The position numbers and the translations under genes are program-made. A DNA stretch of 50,396 bases. Origin: Candidatus Firestoneibacteriota bacterium. GTDB taxonomy: Bacteria; Oederibacteriota; Muellerivitia; Muellerivitales; Muellerivitaceae. The stretch is taken from the NCBI GenBank assembly GCA_013286205.1, contig JABDGD010000010.1:1097-51492 (forward strand), given 5' to 3'. Positions 8,054 through 18,799 of this stretch are shown here, piece by piece (the first letter of the stretch is position 1; every line of letters begins with the position of its first letter). The notes under the pieces are model-generated. The model worked only from the letters and a program-made list of their open reading frames with translations. It was not told the origin of the DNA and did not search any database.

Positions 8054-8060
8054 GGTACAG

Positions 8061-8336
8061 TTGAATATATTTGAGCCGGTAAAGAAGCTTTATAAGAGTC
8101 TAACGGGTGAGCGGGAAAAGGAAGAGCTTTTCCTGCTCATTCAAGAATGGGACGCGTTACTGCATGCCACCACCAACCGCATTGAGGGGTTGGAAAAAGG
8201 TTATGAGTTTCTACGCCGTGGCATGTTCCTGAAGAGCGAGTTGGATGGTTGGAGGCGTTTAGCTGTTGTGTCGTTTGTTCTTTCGTTGGTGTCGTTTGGA
8301 TGTGTTGTTTATTTGTTACTGTTCAAGGGTAGATAG
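8061..8336 (+). CDS. Small C-terminally anchored membrane protein (second gene of cassette)
   Basis: A 91-residue protein if started at TTG 8061, just after GAGG at 8052-8055; an in-frame ATG at 8004 lies inside the previous gene and is less likely. It has an amphipathic N-terminal region (IFEPVKKLYKSLTGEREKEE), a coil-like middle (TTNRIEGLEKGYEFLRR) and one C-terminal transmembrane helix (about LAVVSFVLSLVSFGCVVYLL) ending KGR. The topology suggests a cytoplasmic domain tethered to the inner membrane. It is 4 bases from the next gene. No family recognised. Confidence 0.62.
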   Translation: MNIFEPVKKLYKSLTGEREKEELFLLIQEWDALLHATTNRIEGLEKGYEFLRRGMFLKSELDGWRRLAVVSFVLSLVSFGCVVYLLLFKGR

Positions 8337-8340
8337 AACA

Positions 8341-9315
8341 GTGGATGAACAAATACGCCAATTCATCAATAGCACGCTGGAATCGGAAGACAAGCGGGAC
8401 TGGAAGGAACGGCTGTTGAAGCCGGAGACTGGGGATTTGCTGCGTCTGGATTTGATGTTTGTTGGGGGGCAAAGTTTATCCGATATCATATTGGGCCATG
8501 TTACGGACAAAGCTTTAGACCCTAGCGTCATTGAAGCTTATCGCTTGCAGTACCCAGAGTTGTCGCATCAAACCTCATTCGTCCACGAAGTCCAAAAACT
8601 AGCGGGTGATCCTGATCGGCTGAGGGGTTTTTTTAGTGGGGTGAAGGGTAAGCTTTTTGAAGTCGAGTACCGCGACTATTTGAACCATGGGCATTTACCA
8701 GCAGGCTATATTGCCGAACTATCAGCCAAAGCCAACGAGCCAGGGGTAGATATCCTTATCAAAGACGATTATGGCCACGTTCATGAACAACTACAGGCTA
8801 AAGCATTTGAGACACTTGCCGGTGTAAAAGAACACATTGAACGCTACCCGAATATCACACCTGTCATCATCCCTCACGACCAAGTAGAACTAGCCAATAC
8901 AGAACATTTAGGTGGTTTTATTGAAGGCGCACCAAGTACCACTGATCATTTAAATGACACTGTTCACCATGCTATTGACCAATCTGTAGTACAGGCAGGG
9001 GTTCATTTGCCGTGGGTAGGATTTAGCTTTATGGCCGGAGAAGTGGCTTATCTACTTTGGAAGGGTAAGCCAGTGTCGTTTGAAAAGATCGTAAAACGGG
9101 GAACCAAAATGACCATAGCCGCAGTTGCGGGACAGATAGCAACTATGGTGGCACATTCCACGTGGGTTGGTATTCCGGTGGCTGTGACAACTCGTATTCT
9201 TCTAGAGCGATATACTAAAGCGGTTGATTTCATCCATTGGTTAGAAGCTAAAAGGAAATGGGCTAATTCGTGGGCCCTAAGTCGTATTACAGACAGCTTA
9301 GCTGTTGCGGACTGA
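8341..9315 (+). CDS. Putative PD-(D/E)XK-like nuclease with hydrophobic C-terminal region
   Basis: A 324-residue protein, starting at GTG 8341, 4 bases after the previous stop; there is no better start in frame. Residues about 95-170 show the pattern of a restriction-endonuclease-like core: GVKGKLFEVEYRDYL (Glu at 107/109), PGVDILIKD (Asp137), then EQLQAKA (Gln152-x-Lys154), spaced as in Mrr-type enzymes. The C-terminal half (about 220-290) has two long, small-residue-rich hydrophobic stretches that may be membrane segments. The combination is unfamiliar to me. It is the last gene of a three-gene cassette and ends tail-to-tail with the gene at 9298. The nuclease assignment is motif-based inference. 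Confidence 0.5.
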   Translation: MDEQIRQFINSTLESEDKRDWKERLLKPETGDLLRLDLMFVGGQSLSDIILGHVTDKALDPSVIEAYRLQYPELSHQTSFVHEVQKLAGDPDRLRGFFSGVKGKLFEVEYRDYLNHGHLPAGYIAELSAKANEPGVDILIKDDYGHVHEQLQAKAFETLAGVKEHIERYPNITPVIIPHDQVELANTEHLGGFIEGAPSTTDHLNDTVHHAIDQSVVQAGVHLPWVGFSFMAGEVAYLLWKGKPVSFEKIVKRGTKMTIAAVAGQIATMVAHSTWVGIPVAVTTRILLERYTKAVDFIHWLEAKRKWANSWALSRITDSLAVAD

Positions 9316-9849
9316 ACGATTTCTAATGTAGTCAAACTTGTTGTCGAGTAGTCCTGGAGCTTCTTGGTCGAATAACGCGATCAGCTCTCCGATGTTTTTG
9401 AGACAGTCTTCGCGGTAGGCGCCCCAATTTTTAAATATGTCCGGAGTAAGGCCGGTCGGGAAAATAGGGTTTCTTGTATAGACGTCGGGATGTTGGATAT
9501 CTTTGAGACCTTGATCGAGACGTTTTAAGACAAATCGAAAACGAGATAGCTTTTCGATCAATGTTGAATTGCCAAATAGTTCCAATTGATGCGCTACAGT
9601 GTCTTCGGTGATTTTACTTTCAAACGCATAGTTTTTACCGATGCTTAGACGGTCAATGAGAGAAATATCTTTATAGATTTTTTCTACTTCTTCACCAATT
9701 CCTAAAATTAATGCTCGTTTTAATGCGTCTTTGTTTTGGTTTTCGCGGTCGGTTTCGGCCTGCATTGTCCATTTAACAGCGCGGTATGTTACTACCGCAC
9801 CAACGGCAGTTGATAAAAGCGGCATTAGTACGCTTCCGACCCAATCCAT
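9298..9849 (-). CDS. Single-pass membrane protein of unknown function
   Basis: A 183-residue protein starting at ATG 9849 behind GGAG on the minus strand. Residues 5-27 form an N-terminal transmembrane helix (VLMPLLSTAVGAVVTYRAV), followed by a long, charged, helical cytoplasmic domain (KDALKRALILGIGEEVEKIY onwards). The layout resembles small membrane-anchored helical proteins often found near defence genes, but I recognise no family. Its 3' end overlaps the convergent nuclease-like gene by 18 bases. Confidence 0.65.
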   Translation of the reverse strand: MDWVGSVLMPLLSTAVGAVVTYRAVKWTMQAETDRENQNKDALKRALILGIGEEVEKIYKDISLIDRLSIGKNYAFESKITEDTVAHQLELFGNSTLIEKLSRFRFVLKRLDQGLKDIQHPDVYTRNPIFPTGLTPDIFKNWGAYREDCLKNIGELIALFDQEAPGLLDNKFDYIRNRSVRNS

Positions 9850-9915
9850 GCAATCTCCATTAGGTAATTTCGAGACATTATAATGGCGAAGTAAATAATC
9901 GACGGAGTTAAAAGT

Positions 9916-10995
9916 TTGTCAAAACACCTTCAAGATGATCAGTATTACATCGACCTATATGACCTTATGACGATCGATGAGTGCTTGCGAAATCGTCAAT
10001 CGATTAGAGAGAATCTTGAAAAGAAACGAGATTCTGACGAACTTAAGAAACTTACTAAAGCGGAGTTTGATGAGGAGGTTAATAAGGTCGAAAATGTAAT
10101 TGTTTTTACGATTAAATTAAACAGATATAAAAACAAGGCTGAAACAATTCAAAGTTGGAAAGTCAAAGATCGAGAAACGCAACGAAGATATGACGAGGCT
10201 ATTCCGCCCAGAGGCGTTCTTTGCAACAAGTGTTATTCTGAAACTGAAGTTATTTCCAAAAACTTAATGGGCTCCTCCGAAAATCAGCGGATGCTATTCA
10301 TGCTTGAGTGTTTGAAGTGCAAAAAAAGAAAAGGTGTTTTCGAAAGCGGTGAGGAATGGCAATGCGATTTGTCGAAGTGCCCCGAATGTCATAAGCCGCT
10401 CACCGAGAAGTTTAAAAAGACTAAAAATACCTTAACCACTAGTTATTCGTGTTCGCGCTGTTCTTATAAGAGGGTCGATGTCATGGATTTTGATCGGGGT
10501 GAAAAGGAGTGGAAAGCTAAAAAAGACAAAGAGACAAAGATGCTTTCGGAATTTCGCAAAGAGTTTTGTTTTGATGATGCCGAGGGTGGTGAAGCCATTA
10601 GGGGAATTAATCGATTCAATTCATTTATGAAAGAACACGAGGATAGGGAGAATAATAAAGCGCTTTACCAAAAGGTGCGGGAGTTGAAAAAGCTGACGTT
10701 CGCCCAGCTTGAGAAGTTGTTGGTTGGCCCCTTAGAAGCAAACGGGTATGTAGGGTTACGGTTTGGCAAGCCGGAGTTGGAAAAGCACGTAATGGTCGAT
10801 TTTTCAGTCAACGACGCCAAGGATGGACGTCAAGAGTACGAAAGTCAGAAGAGCTTAAAGAAGTCAATGACAGCCGTTTTGCTTGATACGAACTGGCGAT
10901 TGGTGGATGGGAGTCTTTATTACAGGCTGGGGATATTAGAGGGCAGGTTGAAAGCGTATGAAAAAGAAGAGGATTTAGTAGCCTTGGTTAAGTAG
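9916..10995 (+). CDS. Protein with four CxxC zinc knuckles, upstream of hsdM
   Basis: A 359-residue protein starting at TTG 9916 after CGGAG. Residues 1-95 are charged and helical. Four CxxC pairs follow (C103/C106, C132/C135, C155/C158, C179/C182), matching two zinc-ribbon-like sites. Residues 200-359 are helical and charged, with a possible alpha/beta segment near 265-320. The zinc knuckles point to nucleic-acid or protein binding. It is separated from hsdM by 124 bases and lies in the same orientation. I do not recognise the family; a restriction- or transcription-related role is only contextual. Confidence 0.65.
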   Translation: MSKHLQDDQYYIDLYDLMTIDECLRNRQSIRENLEKKRDSDELKKLTKAEFDEEVNKVENVIVFTIKLNRYKNKAETIQSWKVKDRETQRRYDEAIPPRGVLCNKCYSETEVISKNLMGSSENQRMLFMLECLKCKKRKGVFESGEEWQCDLSKCPECHKPLTEKFKKTKNTLTTSYSCSRCSYKRVDVMDFDRGEKEWKAKKDKETKMLSEFRKEFCFDDAEGGEAIRGINRFNSFMKEHEDRENNKALYQKVRELKKLTFAQLEKLLVGPLEANGYVGLRFGKPELEKHVMVDFSVNDAKDGRQEYESQKSLKKSMTAVLLDTNWRLVDGSLYYRLGILEGRLKAYEKEEDLVALVK

Positions 10996-11119
10996 AATTG
11001 GCCCAGTATTTATGTGCTATGTGGAATTGACAGGTCTAGTTTTTAACACTGCCAGATATTCGAACAGTTATTCCCGTGATGGCCAGTCTTATACATGAGA
11101 AAATGAGGATTAATAAATA

Positions 11120-12709
11120 ATGCAACGTGGGAAGTCCAAGGCAGTAGATAAAGAAAAGCAAGCTGATAAAAGGGCAAGCGGTGTTGATCTGGGGTTTGAA
11201 GCAAAATTGTTTCAAGCTGCCGATAAACTTCGCAACAACATGGATGCTGGAGAATATAAACACGTTGTTTTGGGGCTAATATTCCTAAAGTATATTTCTG
11301 ACGCTTTTGATGAACAGTACACAAAACTGATGGCGGATAAGAAAAACGGAGCCGATCCGGAAGACCCGGATGAATACCAAGCGTTCAATATTTTTTGGGT
11401 GCCAAAAGAAGCTCGCTGGTCTTACTTGCAACCAAAAGCCAAACAAGCCTCAATTGGAAAATACTTAGATGATGCAATGGCGGCAATCGAGAAAGATAAC
11501 AAAACGCTTAAGGGTGTTTTGCCAAAAGATTATGCGCGACAATCTTTAGATAAACAGCGTTTGGGTGAGTTGATAGATCTTATTAGTACCATTGGCTTGG
11601 GCAATAGAGAAAGTCGTTCCAAAGATATTCTCGGTCGCGTTTATGAATATTTCCTTTCCCAATTTGCGAGCGCTGAAGGTAAAAAAGGCGGTCAGTTTTA
11701 TACACCTAAGTGTATTGTTCAAATTCTGGTTGAAATGTTATCTCCAATCAAAGGCCGTGTTTATGACCCTTGTTGTGGGTCCGGCGGTATGTTTGTTCAA
11801 AGTGAAACTTTTATTGAAGAACGTGGCGGTAAACTTGGCGATATAAGTGTTTATGGCCAGGAATCGAACCCTACAACATGGCGTTTGGCTAAAATGAATT
11901 TGGCTATTCGCGGCATTGATGCCAATTTGGGCTCTGAAAATGCTGACAGCTTTCATCGAGATTTGCATCCGGAACTTAAGGCGGATTTTGTTTTAGCAAA
12001 TCCACCGTTTAATTCCAGTGATTGGGGAGCGGATCGTCTTCGTGATGATAAGCGTTGGAAATATGGTGTGCCCCCACCGAATAACGCGAATTTTGCCTGG
12101 GTTCAACATTTTATACATCATTTAAGTCCGACAGGGACAACGGGATTTGTTTTGGCTAACGGAAGTATGTCGTCGAACACAAGTGGAGAAGGAGAGATTA
12201 GAAAGTCTCTTGTTGAAGCTGATCTCGTAGATTGCATGGTTGCGATGCCGGGACAATTGTTTTATTCCACTCAAATTCCGGTTTGTCTTTGGTTTATTGC
12301 GCGTGATAAAAAAAATGGGCGTTTTAGGGATAGGCGAGGAAAGGTTCTATTCATTGATGCACGCAAGATGGGCACGATGATAGATCAAGTGCATTTAGAA
12401 CTAACTAATGAAGATATAAATAAGATAGTCGATACGTATCATTCATGGCGCGGTGATAAAGATTGTAAAAAGAAATATGGAAATATTCCTGGTTTTTGTA
12501 AGAGCGCAAACCTAGATGAAATTCGCAATCATGATTATGTTTTGACGCCGGGGCGTTATGTTGGTGCTGAAACGCAAGAAGAGGATGATGAGCCGCTTGG
12601 GGATAAAATGAAGCGTTTTGTGGCTCAATTACATAAACAACAGGCAGAAGCGAACAAATTAGATACTACGATTGCCTCTAACCTGAAGGGGCTCGGGTAT
12701 GGTAAATAA
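11120..12709 (+). CDS. hsdM: Type I restriction-modification methyltransferase subunit
   Basis: A 529-residue N6-adenine DNA methyltransferase that, with HsdS, modifies the host target site and, with HsdR, forms the restriction complex. The N-terminal helical domain ([20 protein letters not shown]) is typical HsdM_N. The SAM motif [10 protein letters not shown] is at about residue 216 and the catalytic NPPF at about 294 ([16 protein letters not shown]). Length is normal. It starts at ATG 11120 and overlaps hsdS by 11 bases, so translation is coupled. Confidence 0.96.
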   Translation: MQRGKSKAVDKEKQADKRASGVDLGFEAKLFQAADKLRNNMDAGEYKHVVLGLIFLKYISDAFDEQYTKLMADKKNGADPEDPDEYQAFNIFWVPKEARWSYLQPKAKQASIGKYLDDAMAAIEKDNKTLKGVLPKDYARQSLDKQRLGELIDLISTIGLGNRESRSKDILGRVYEYFLSQFASAEGKKGGQFYTPKCIVQILVEMLSPIKGRVYDPCCGSGGMFVQSETFIEERGGKLGDISVYGQESNPTTWRLAKMNLAIRGIDANLGSENADSFHRDLHPELKADFVLANPPFNSSDWGADRLRDDKRWKYGVPPPNNANFAWVQHFIHHLSPTGTTGFVLANGSMSSNTSGEGEIRKSLVEADLVDCMVAMPGQLFYSTQIPVCLWFIARDKKNGRFRDRRGKVLFIDARKMGTMIDQVHLELTNEDINKIVDTYHSWRGDKDCKKKYGNIPGFCKSANLDEIRNHDYVLTPGRYVGAETQEEDDEPLGDKMKRFVAQLHKQQAEANKLDTTIASNLKGLGYGK

Positions 12710-14009
12710 GTGGGTTTTTGAACCACTTGATAAATTGGTTGATGAAATTGTGGACCGTCGGGGCATAACGCCTTTAAAGCTGGGTTCAGATTTTCTGCCT
12801 ACTGGTTATCGTGTTATTTCTGCAAAAGTAATTAAAGATTCGCGCGTTGATCTCGATGCGGACGAACCGCGTTTTGTTGACTACGCTACGTACCGTAAAT
12901 GGATGCGAACGCCATTGATGGCCGATGATGTGATATTGACGTCTGAAGCACCATTGGGCGAAGTTGCATATATTAACGAACCGGTTAATTGGTGTTTGGG
13001 ACAACGCCTTTTTGCAATTCGAACTAATAAGAAGCGACTAAATGGTCGCTTTCTCTACTATGCGTTGCAATTTAAAGATGTGATGCATGATCTGCAATCG
13101 CGCGCTACAGGAACAACGGCTCAAGGAATTCGTCAAACTGAACTAAGGCGTATTGGAATTCCATTGCCACCCATAGGGGAACAACGCGCCATAGCCCATA
13201 TCCTAGGGTCAATCGATGACAAAATAAAAATTAATCGTGAGATGAATGCGACGTTGGAAGCTATGGTTCGAACTACGTTCAAATCGTGGTTTGTGGATTT
13301 TAATCCTGTGCTTGCTAAGTCAGAAGAGCGAAAACAAATTTTGAATAGAAAGAGCGTCGATCTTTTTCCGAGCGAATTTCAAAATTCAGAGATTGGTCGG
13401 ATTCCAAAGGGATGGAAAATTGGATGTTTGGCCGATGTTGCTATTTTTAATAATGAAACTTTATCGGTGAAAGATCATTTAGAAAATATTGATTACATTG
13501 AAATAAGCGAAGTGAGCTTGGGCGATGTTGGGAAGATTACTCGTTATATACGGGGAAATGAACCAAGTCGTGCACGTCGTAGGTTGAGGCATGGAGATAC
13601 AGTAATTTCGACCGTTCGCCCTGACAGAGGATCGCACTTTTTGTGTTTAAATCCTCCGGAGACTTTAATTGCGTCTACGGGATTTGCGACGCTTACGCCT
13701 AAAGAAGGAAGGTGGGCCTTTGTTTATTTAGCGACAACCCAACCTGAAATTGGTAAAGAGCTTGGGCGATTGGCTGATGGAGGTGCGTATCCTGCGATTC
13801 GGTCTGAAGTAATTGAGAAATTGAAAATTGTTGTTCCGGACGATGGCCATGTCATCGATGCATTTGAAGCAATTGTTCAACCGATTCTGTTGCGAATAGA
13901 AAATAATCGTTCTGAAAATAAAACTTTGGCTTCTATAAGAGGAGCTTTATTGCCGAAACTTCTTTCGGGTGAATTGCGGGCAAATAAAATAAATGTTGGC
14001 GAGAGTTAA
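12699..14009 (+). CDS. hsdS: Type I restriction-modification specificity subunit
   Basis: A 436-residue target-recognition subunit that sets the bipartite DNA site of the complex. Two target-recognition domains are visible: residues about 5-165, ending in [20 protein letters not shown], and about 235-410. Each is followed by a conserved coiled-coil spacer ([40 protein letters not shown]). The frame is intact with no inverted repeats suggesting a shufflon. The stop is only 4 bases before the next gene's start. Confidence 0.94.
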   Translation: MVNKWVFEPLDKLVDEIVDRRGITPLKLGSDFLPTGYRVISAKVIKDSRVDLDADEPRFVDYATYRKWMRTPLMADDVILTSEAPLGEVAYINEPVNWCLGQRLFAIRTNKKRLNGRFLYYALQFKDVMHDLQSRATGTTAQGIRQTELRRIGIPLPPIGEQRAIAHILGSIDDKIKINREMNATLEAMVRTTFKSWFVDFNPVLAKSEERKQILNRKSVDLFPSEFQNSEIGRIPKGWKIGCLADVAIFNNETLSVKDHLENIDYIEISEVSLGDVGKITRYIRGNEPSRARRRLRHGDTVISTVRPDRGSHFLCLNPPETLIASTGFATLTPKEGRWAFVYLATTQPEIGKELGRLADGGAYPAIRSEVIEKLKIVVPDDGHVIDAFEAIVQPILLRIENNRSENKTLASIRGALLPKLLSGELRANKINVGES

Positions 14010-14013
14010 CCCG

Positions 14014-14694
14014 ATGGCTGAAACGACAACGAACTCTTCTTTTGTAATGCATGGGGCACGTACCGCAATAGCTGGCGGCATGCAACATATTTCGAGACAG
14101 GTAACTAGCATTGAAAGCGCAATAGATGAGAATCAGGGTTATGCTTTTGATTTGGCAAAAACGTTAATTGAAAGTGTCTGTAAGACAATTTTGAACGAAC
14201 GAAGTGTTGCGTATAGTACCAGCGACGATCTTCCAAAACTGTTTAAAACTGTTATTAATAACCTCCCGTTATTACCTAAAAATGTGAGTGACGAAGCGAA
14301 GGTTAGGAAAAGTCTTGCTCAAACTATCGGAGGACTTCATTCCGCCGTCCAGGGTATTTGTGAGTTGCGAAATGCTTGTGGATTTGCTTCTCATGGCGGG
14401 GATGAAAATCAACCTGCACTAGAATCAGTTCAGGCTCTTCTTGCTGCTGAGTCCGCAGATGCGATTGTTGGTTTTTTATTTCGCGTGCACCGAAGCGAAG
14501 GGAAGGCGTCTGCTAATGTAAGGATCGAATACGAAGATAATGAGACGTTTAATGCACACGTAGATGAGATTCATCAAATGGTCCAGATTTTTGACAATGA
14601 GTATCGTCCGAGCGAAGTCTTGTTTCGCGTGGATACAGTGGCTTACGAAACATATCTATCGGGTTTTGAACCTGAACCCGAGGTTGTGCCATGA
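14014..14694 (+). CDS. Abortive-infection C-terminal-domain-like protein within the RM operon
   Basis: A 226-residue protein starting at ATG 14014 (GAGAG upstream). Residues about 30-150 match the Abi_C-type helical pattern: [34 protein letters not shown], a middle helix pair, then [13 protein letters not shown], close to the conserved RN..G..HG motif seen in HEPN-like folds (R-x4-6-H RNases). The RN...H arrangement could make it an RNase toxin. It lies between hsdS and hsdR and overlaps hsdR by ATGA, so it is translated with the RM genes. Family assignment is by motif memory. Confidence 0.72.
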   Translation: MAETTTNSSFVMHGARTAIAGGMQHISRQVTSIESAIDENQGYAFDLAKTLIESVCKTILNERSVAYSTSDDLPKLFKTVINNLPLLPKNVSDEAKVRKSLAQTIGGLHSAVQGICELRNACGFASHGGDENQPALESVQALLAAESADAIVGFLFRVHRSEGKASANVRIEYEDNETFNAHVDEIHQMVQIFDNEYRPSEVLFRVDTVAYETYLSGFEPEPEVVP

Positions 14695-17600
14695 CTGAAA
14701 AGAACATCACCGAGTCGGTAGTTGAACAAGCCGTTCTGGCTTGGTTTGAAAGCCAAAAATATACAATACTTTCGGGTCCTTCTATAGCTCCCGGTGAACT
14801 TGATACTGAACGAGACAGCTATAAAGATGTTCTTTTAAGGCGTCGCCTTCAAGATGCTATTGCTGGTCTGAATCCAAAATTGCCGCAGGAAGCACTTGAA
14901 GATGCACTAAAGAAAATTATGCGTTTTGAATCACCATCACTCATTCAAGGGAATCAATCATTTCATCGAATGCTTGTTGAGGGCATAGATGTTGAGTATC
15001 GAAGTGATGACAGAATAATTCATGACAAAGTTCAGATAGTGGACTTTGATAACTCCGAGAACAATGACTGGGTGGTAGTTAATCAATTTACAATTGAAGA
15101 TGGTCAGCATAACCGCAGGCCGGACATTGTCTTGTTTCTTAATGGTTTGCCATTAGTTGTAATTGAGTTAAAGAATCCGGCTGATGAGAATGCGACTATT
15201 TGGACAGCTTTTAATCAACTTCAAACTTATAAACAACAAATTCCATTACTGTTTAAGTACAACGAAATTCTTATTGTTTCAGATGGGTTGGAAGCTAGGT
15301 TTGGATCGCTTACAGCAAATAAAGAATGGTTTTTACCATGGCGGACAATAGAAGGCGAGAGTGTTGCGCCGTCTAGTCTTCCGCAGTTAGAAGTTCTAGT
15401 AAAAGGTCTATTTGATAAAGACAGATTTTTGAAATACCTTCAACACTTCATTGTTTTTGAAGATGAGACAAACGGATTGCCGATCAAAAAACTAGCTGGT
15501 TATCATCAGTTTCATGGAGTGAATGTAGCCGTTGAGGAAACGGTTCGAGCAAGCCGAGCTGCCAATAGAATTTCAGAAAGATCTGGCACGTATTTAGCGG
15601 GAACAATGAAAGGTGGCGAACTCGGAGATAAGCGTGTTGGTGTAGTGTGGCACACGCAGGGATCGGGTAAGAGTTTGACCATGGCTTTTTATGCTGGTCG
15701 TGTAGTGCAACATCCGGCTATGGAGAATCCAACAGTACTAGTACTAACTGATCGCAATGATTTAGATGATCAGTTATTTAGTACATTTTCAAGATGCCAT
15801 GAAATTTTACGACAAATACCAGCACAGGCAAAAGATAGAACTCATTTGCGTGAGCTTCTTAAAGTGGCCTCGGGTGGAGTTGTTTTTACAACTATTCAGA
15901 AATTCATGCCTGAACAAAAGGGTGATGTATTTCCTCTTCTGACGGATAGATCTAATGTTGTAGTGATTGCTGATGAAGCACATCGAAGCCAATACGATTT
16001 TGTGGATGGTTTTGCCAAGCATATGAGAGATGCTCTTCCGAATGCGTCGTTTGTTGGATTCACTGGAACTCCGGTTGAATTAAGCGACAAAAACACCCGA
16101 GCTGTCTTTGGGGATTATATAAGTATTTATGACATTCAACGTGCGGTGCAAGATGGCGCGACTGTTCCGATTTATTACGAAGGCCGTTTGGCAAAGCTGG
16201 AACTTAATGAGAAGGAAAAACCTCGTTTAGATGATAACTTTCAGGAGATAACTGAAGGCGAAGAAGAAGTTAGCAAAGAAAAATTGAAGACGAAATGGGC
16301 AGCGCTTGAAGCTGTAGTTGGTTCTGAAAAACGTGTGAAGTTAATTGCGCAAGATATCGTCAACCACATTGAACGGCGTTGGGAAACGCTGGATGGTAAA
16401 GCAATGATTGTTTGTATGAGCCGAAGAATTTGTTTAGATATTTATAAAGAGTTAGTCCATTTGCGACCAGATTGGCATAACGATGACGACGACAAAGGTG
16501 TTTTGAAAGTTATTATGACAGGATCGCCAACAGATCCTTTGGATTGGCAATCTCATATTCGAAATAAACCCCGACGAGAAGCTTTGGCTAAGCGTCTAAA
16601 AAATCCTAAAGACCCTTTAAAACTTGTGATTGTTCGCGATATGTGGCTAACAGGATTTGATGCCCCTTGTTTGCACACGATGTATGTAGATAAACCAATG
16701 AGGGGACATGGCCTTATGCAGGCTATTGCCCGAGTCAATAGAGTTTTTCGTGATAAGCCTGGAGGTTTGGTTGTCGATTATTTAGGACTTGCCGACTTCT
16801 TGCGTAAGGCGCTTGCTGTTTACACCGAAAGTGGAGGTAAGGGTAAGACTGCGATCAATCAGAATGAAGCGGTTGCTGCGATGATAGAAAAGTACGAGAT
16901 TTGTTGTGATCTTTTTCATGGCTTTGACAAGTCGATGTGGATTAGTGGGACGCCGAGCCAAAAACTAAGTCTGCTTCCTAAAGCGCAAGAATATATTCTT
17001 GCTCAAGATGATGGAAAAGATAGGTATCTAAAAGCGGTTACCGATCTTTCAAAAGCATTCGCTCTTGCGGTGCCACATGAAAAGTCGATTGATATTCGAG
17101 ATGATGTTGCCTTTTTTCAAACCGTAAGAGCGGCTTTGGCAAAATCTGGTGCTCCTATACAGAACCACGAAGAAGATATTGAACATGCGATAAGGCAATT
17201 AATTTCACAAGCGGTAGTATCCGATCAAGTTATTGATATATTTGCGGCGGCTGGCTTAAAGAAGCCGGATATCTCGGTTCTTTCGGATGAGTTTTTGGCT
17301 GAGGTGAGGGGATTGCCGCAACGGAATTTGGCGGTTGAGTTACTGAGAAAATTACTCAGCTCTGAAATAAAAGAGCAATCTAGTAAAAATATTATCCAAT
17401 CCAGATTGTTTTCCGAGATGTTAGAAAAAACTATTAGGGTCTATCAGAATCGTGCTATTGAAGCGGCGCAAGTTATTGAAGAGTTGATAGAGCTGGCTAA
17501 GGATATGCGCAAAGCCCAGCAGCGTGGAGTCGATTTAGGGTTGAGTGATGAAGAGATAGCTTTTTATGATGCCTTGGAAGTAAACGATAGTGCAGTTAAG

Positions 17601-17825
17601 GTTTTAGGCGATAACACGCTTAAGATAATCGCTCACGAGTTGGTTGAAACGATAAAGGCTAACGCTTCAATTGACTGGGCGATAAAAGAAAGCGTTAAGG
17701 CCAAAATGCGGGTGATGGTTAAAAGAATATTGAAAAAGCATGGGTATCCACCAGATATGCAAGAAAAGGCTATTCGAACGGTTCTTGAACAAGCTGAATT
17801 GCTATGTGCTGATGTAGTTGTTTAG
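14691..17825 (+). CDS. hsdR: Type I restriction endonuclease/translocase subunit
   Basis: A 1044-residue motor and nuclease subunit that translocates DNA and cleaves unmodified DNA far from the site. The nuclease core PD...ELK is at about residues 144-161 ([17 protein letters not shown]). The SF2 helicase motifs follow: HTQGSGKS (about 321-328), DEAH (about 428-431), FTGTP (about 457), and later [10 protein letters not shown] helical C-terminal domain binds the methylase. Full length, no frameshift. Translation is coupled to the Abi-like gene. Confidence 0.96.
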   Translation: MTEKNITESVVEQAVLAWFESQKYTILSGPSIAPGELDTERDSYKDVLLRRRLQDAIAGLNPKLPQEALEDALKKIMRFESPSLIQGNQSFHRMLVEGIDVEYRSDDRIIHDKVQIVDFDNSENNDWVVVNQFTIEDGQHNRRPDIVLFLNGLPLVVIELKNPADENATIWTAFNQLQTYKQQIPLLFKYNEILIVSDGLEARFGSLTANKEWFLPWRTIEGESVAPSSLPQLEVLVKGLFDKDRFLKYLQHFIVFEDETNGLPIKKLAGYHQFHGVNVAVEETVRASRAANRISERSGTYLAGTMKGGELGDKRVGVVWHTQGSGKSLTMAFYAGRVVQHPAMENPTVLVLTDRNDLDDQLFSTFSRCHEILRQIPAQAKDRTHLRELLKVASGGVVFTTIQKFMPEQKGDVFPLLTDRSNVVVIADEAHRSQYDFVDGFAKHMRDALPNASFVGFTGTPVELSDKNTRAVFGDYISIYDIQRAVQDGATVPIYYEGRLAKLELNEKEKPRLDDNFQEITEGEEEVSKEKLKTKWAALEAVVGSEKRVKLIAQDIVNHIERRWETLDGKAMIVCMSRRICLDIYKELVHLRPDWHNDDDDKGVLKVIMTGSPTDPLDWQSHIRNKPRREALAKRLKNPKDPLKLVIVRDMWLTGFDAPCLHTMYVDKPMRGHGLMQAIARVNRVFRDKPGGLVVDYLGLADFLRKALAVYTESGGKGKTAINQNEAVAAMIEKYEICCDLFHGFDKSMWISGTPSQKLSLLPKAQEYILAQDDGKDRYLKAVTDLSKAFALAVPHEKSIDIRDDVAFFQTVRAALAKSGAPIQNHEEDIEHAIRQLISQAVVSDQVIDIFAAAGLKKPDISVLSDEFLAEVRGLPQRNLAVELLRKLLSSEIKEQSSKNIIQSRLFSEMLEKTIRVYQNRAIEAAQVIEELIELAKDMRKAQQRGVDLGLSDEEIAFYDALEVNDSAVKVLGDNTLKIIAHELVETIKANASIDWAIKESVKAKMRVMVKRILKKHGYPPDMQEKAIRTVLEQAELLCADVVV

Positions 17826-17923
17826 TGGTCAGTGAGCGGTCCAACCTTTTCTATGTGAAGCTATAGAGAATACGCTTATGATTGTTCCCGATAAGCAGGT
17901 CATATTTATTGGGAAATTGACAA

Positions 17924-18799
17924 ATGCCAAAACGGTATACGAAAAGAAAACTCGAAGTTTTTGCCATCCACGCTCACATCGATAAGAGCCAAGTCGATTA
18001 TCAAGTTCTATTCAAAACAATTGCTGATATAGCCGCGGAAGATCGCCAAATAGATGGCGATGAGCGCCTTTATGCGGTTCCGACATTTGAAATCAAAGAT
18101 GGAATCGCTTCCTTTGTTTGTTATGAAGGTGAACGTGGACTTAATCCACTGATTTTTAACACTTCAAATGCAAAGGAAAGAGTTGAAAAGTTAAAACGCG
18201 GTGAGATTTTGGCAACCAAAACGCATGGCATCATAGATATTAAAAACAGAATTGCTATTGTTGAATATAACCATCGGGGCGCTAAGGCTCACGATTTAGC
18301 CAAAGTCTTCGAAGATTGCGGTAGAAACAGCAGTAAATTTCCTTCCCTTACTATTGAATTCAATCCTGTTGTGGATGAAGAATTTGTCAAAGCGATTGAG
18401 CGGTTTCAACGTATACGCCTTGCAAGTCTTCGTGTTGCCAAACCGAACATTAACTGGTCAGACCATTATCACAATTTGACCGAGGTGGCCGAGGATTCTG
18501 ATGCACAGGCAATGGAAGTTACATTTACTGCGAGCAGAGGAAAGACGCTCTCTGCGAAGGCTGGTATTGTTCATTTCATTAAAGATCTCGTTCGTGACAA
18601 GCTTTCGATTATTAAAAGCGCAAAAGTCTTAGGGACTCGTGAAAATGAAACCGCTGAGACGGCAGTTTCGCTTGCGCACCATGTGGAACATCAAAAGGTT
18701 AGAGTCAAACTCAATGATGATGGGCATGTGGAATCGGACGATATTGAAAAACGAATGCAGGGTTATTTACATTCGCGACATGAGCGCAAGGCTAAGTAA
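17924..18799 (+). CDS. Unknown cytosolic protein paired with a 4-TM protein (candidate defence module)
   Basis: A 291-residue protein without signal peptide or membrane segments, starting at ATG 17924. It looks alpha/beta: KLEVFAIHAHI at the start, a middle with ATKTHGIIDIKNRIAIVEYN, and a C-terminal half with SARGKTLSAKAG-like and HVEHQKVRVKLNDDG segments. No catalytic motif stands out. It follows hsdR after 98 bases and overlaps the next gene by 1 base (TAATG), so the two products probably act together. The pairing of a soluble protein of about 300 residues with a four-helix membrane protein recalls Kiwa (KwaB/KwaA), but I cannot show homology and the gene order is reversed. Confidence 0.62.
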   Translation: MPKRYTKRKLEVFAIHAHIDKSQVDYQVLFKTIADIAAEDRQIDGDERLYAVPTFEIKDGIASFVCYEGERGLNPLIFNTSNAKERVEKLKRGEILATKTHGIIDIKNRIAIVEYNHRGAKAHDLAKVFEDCGRNSSKFPSLTIEFNPVVDEEFVKAIERFQRIRLASLRVAKPNINWSDHYHNLTEVAEDSDAQAMEVTFTASRGKTLSAKAGIVHFIKDLVRDKLSIIKSAKVLGTRENETAETAVSLAHHVEHQKVRVKLNDDGHVESDDIEKRMQGYLHSRHERKAK

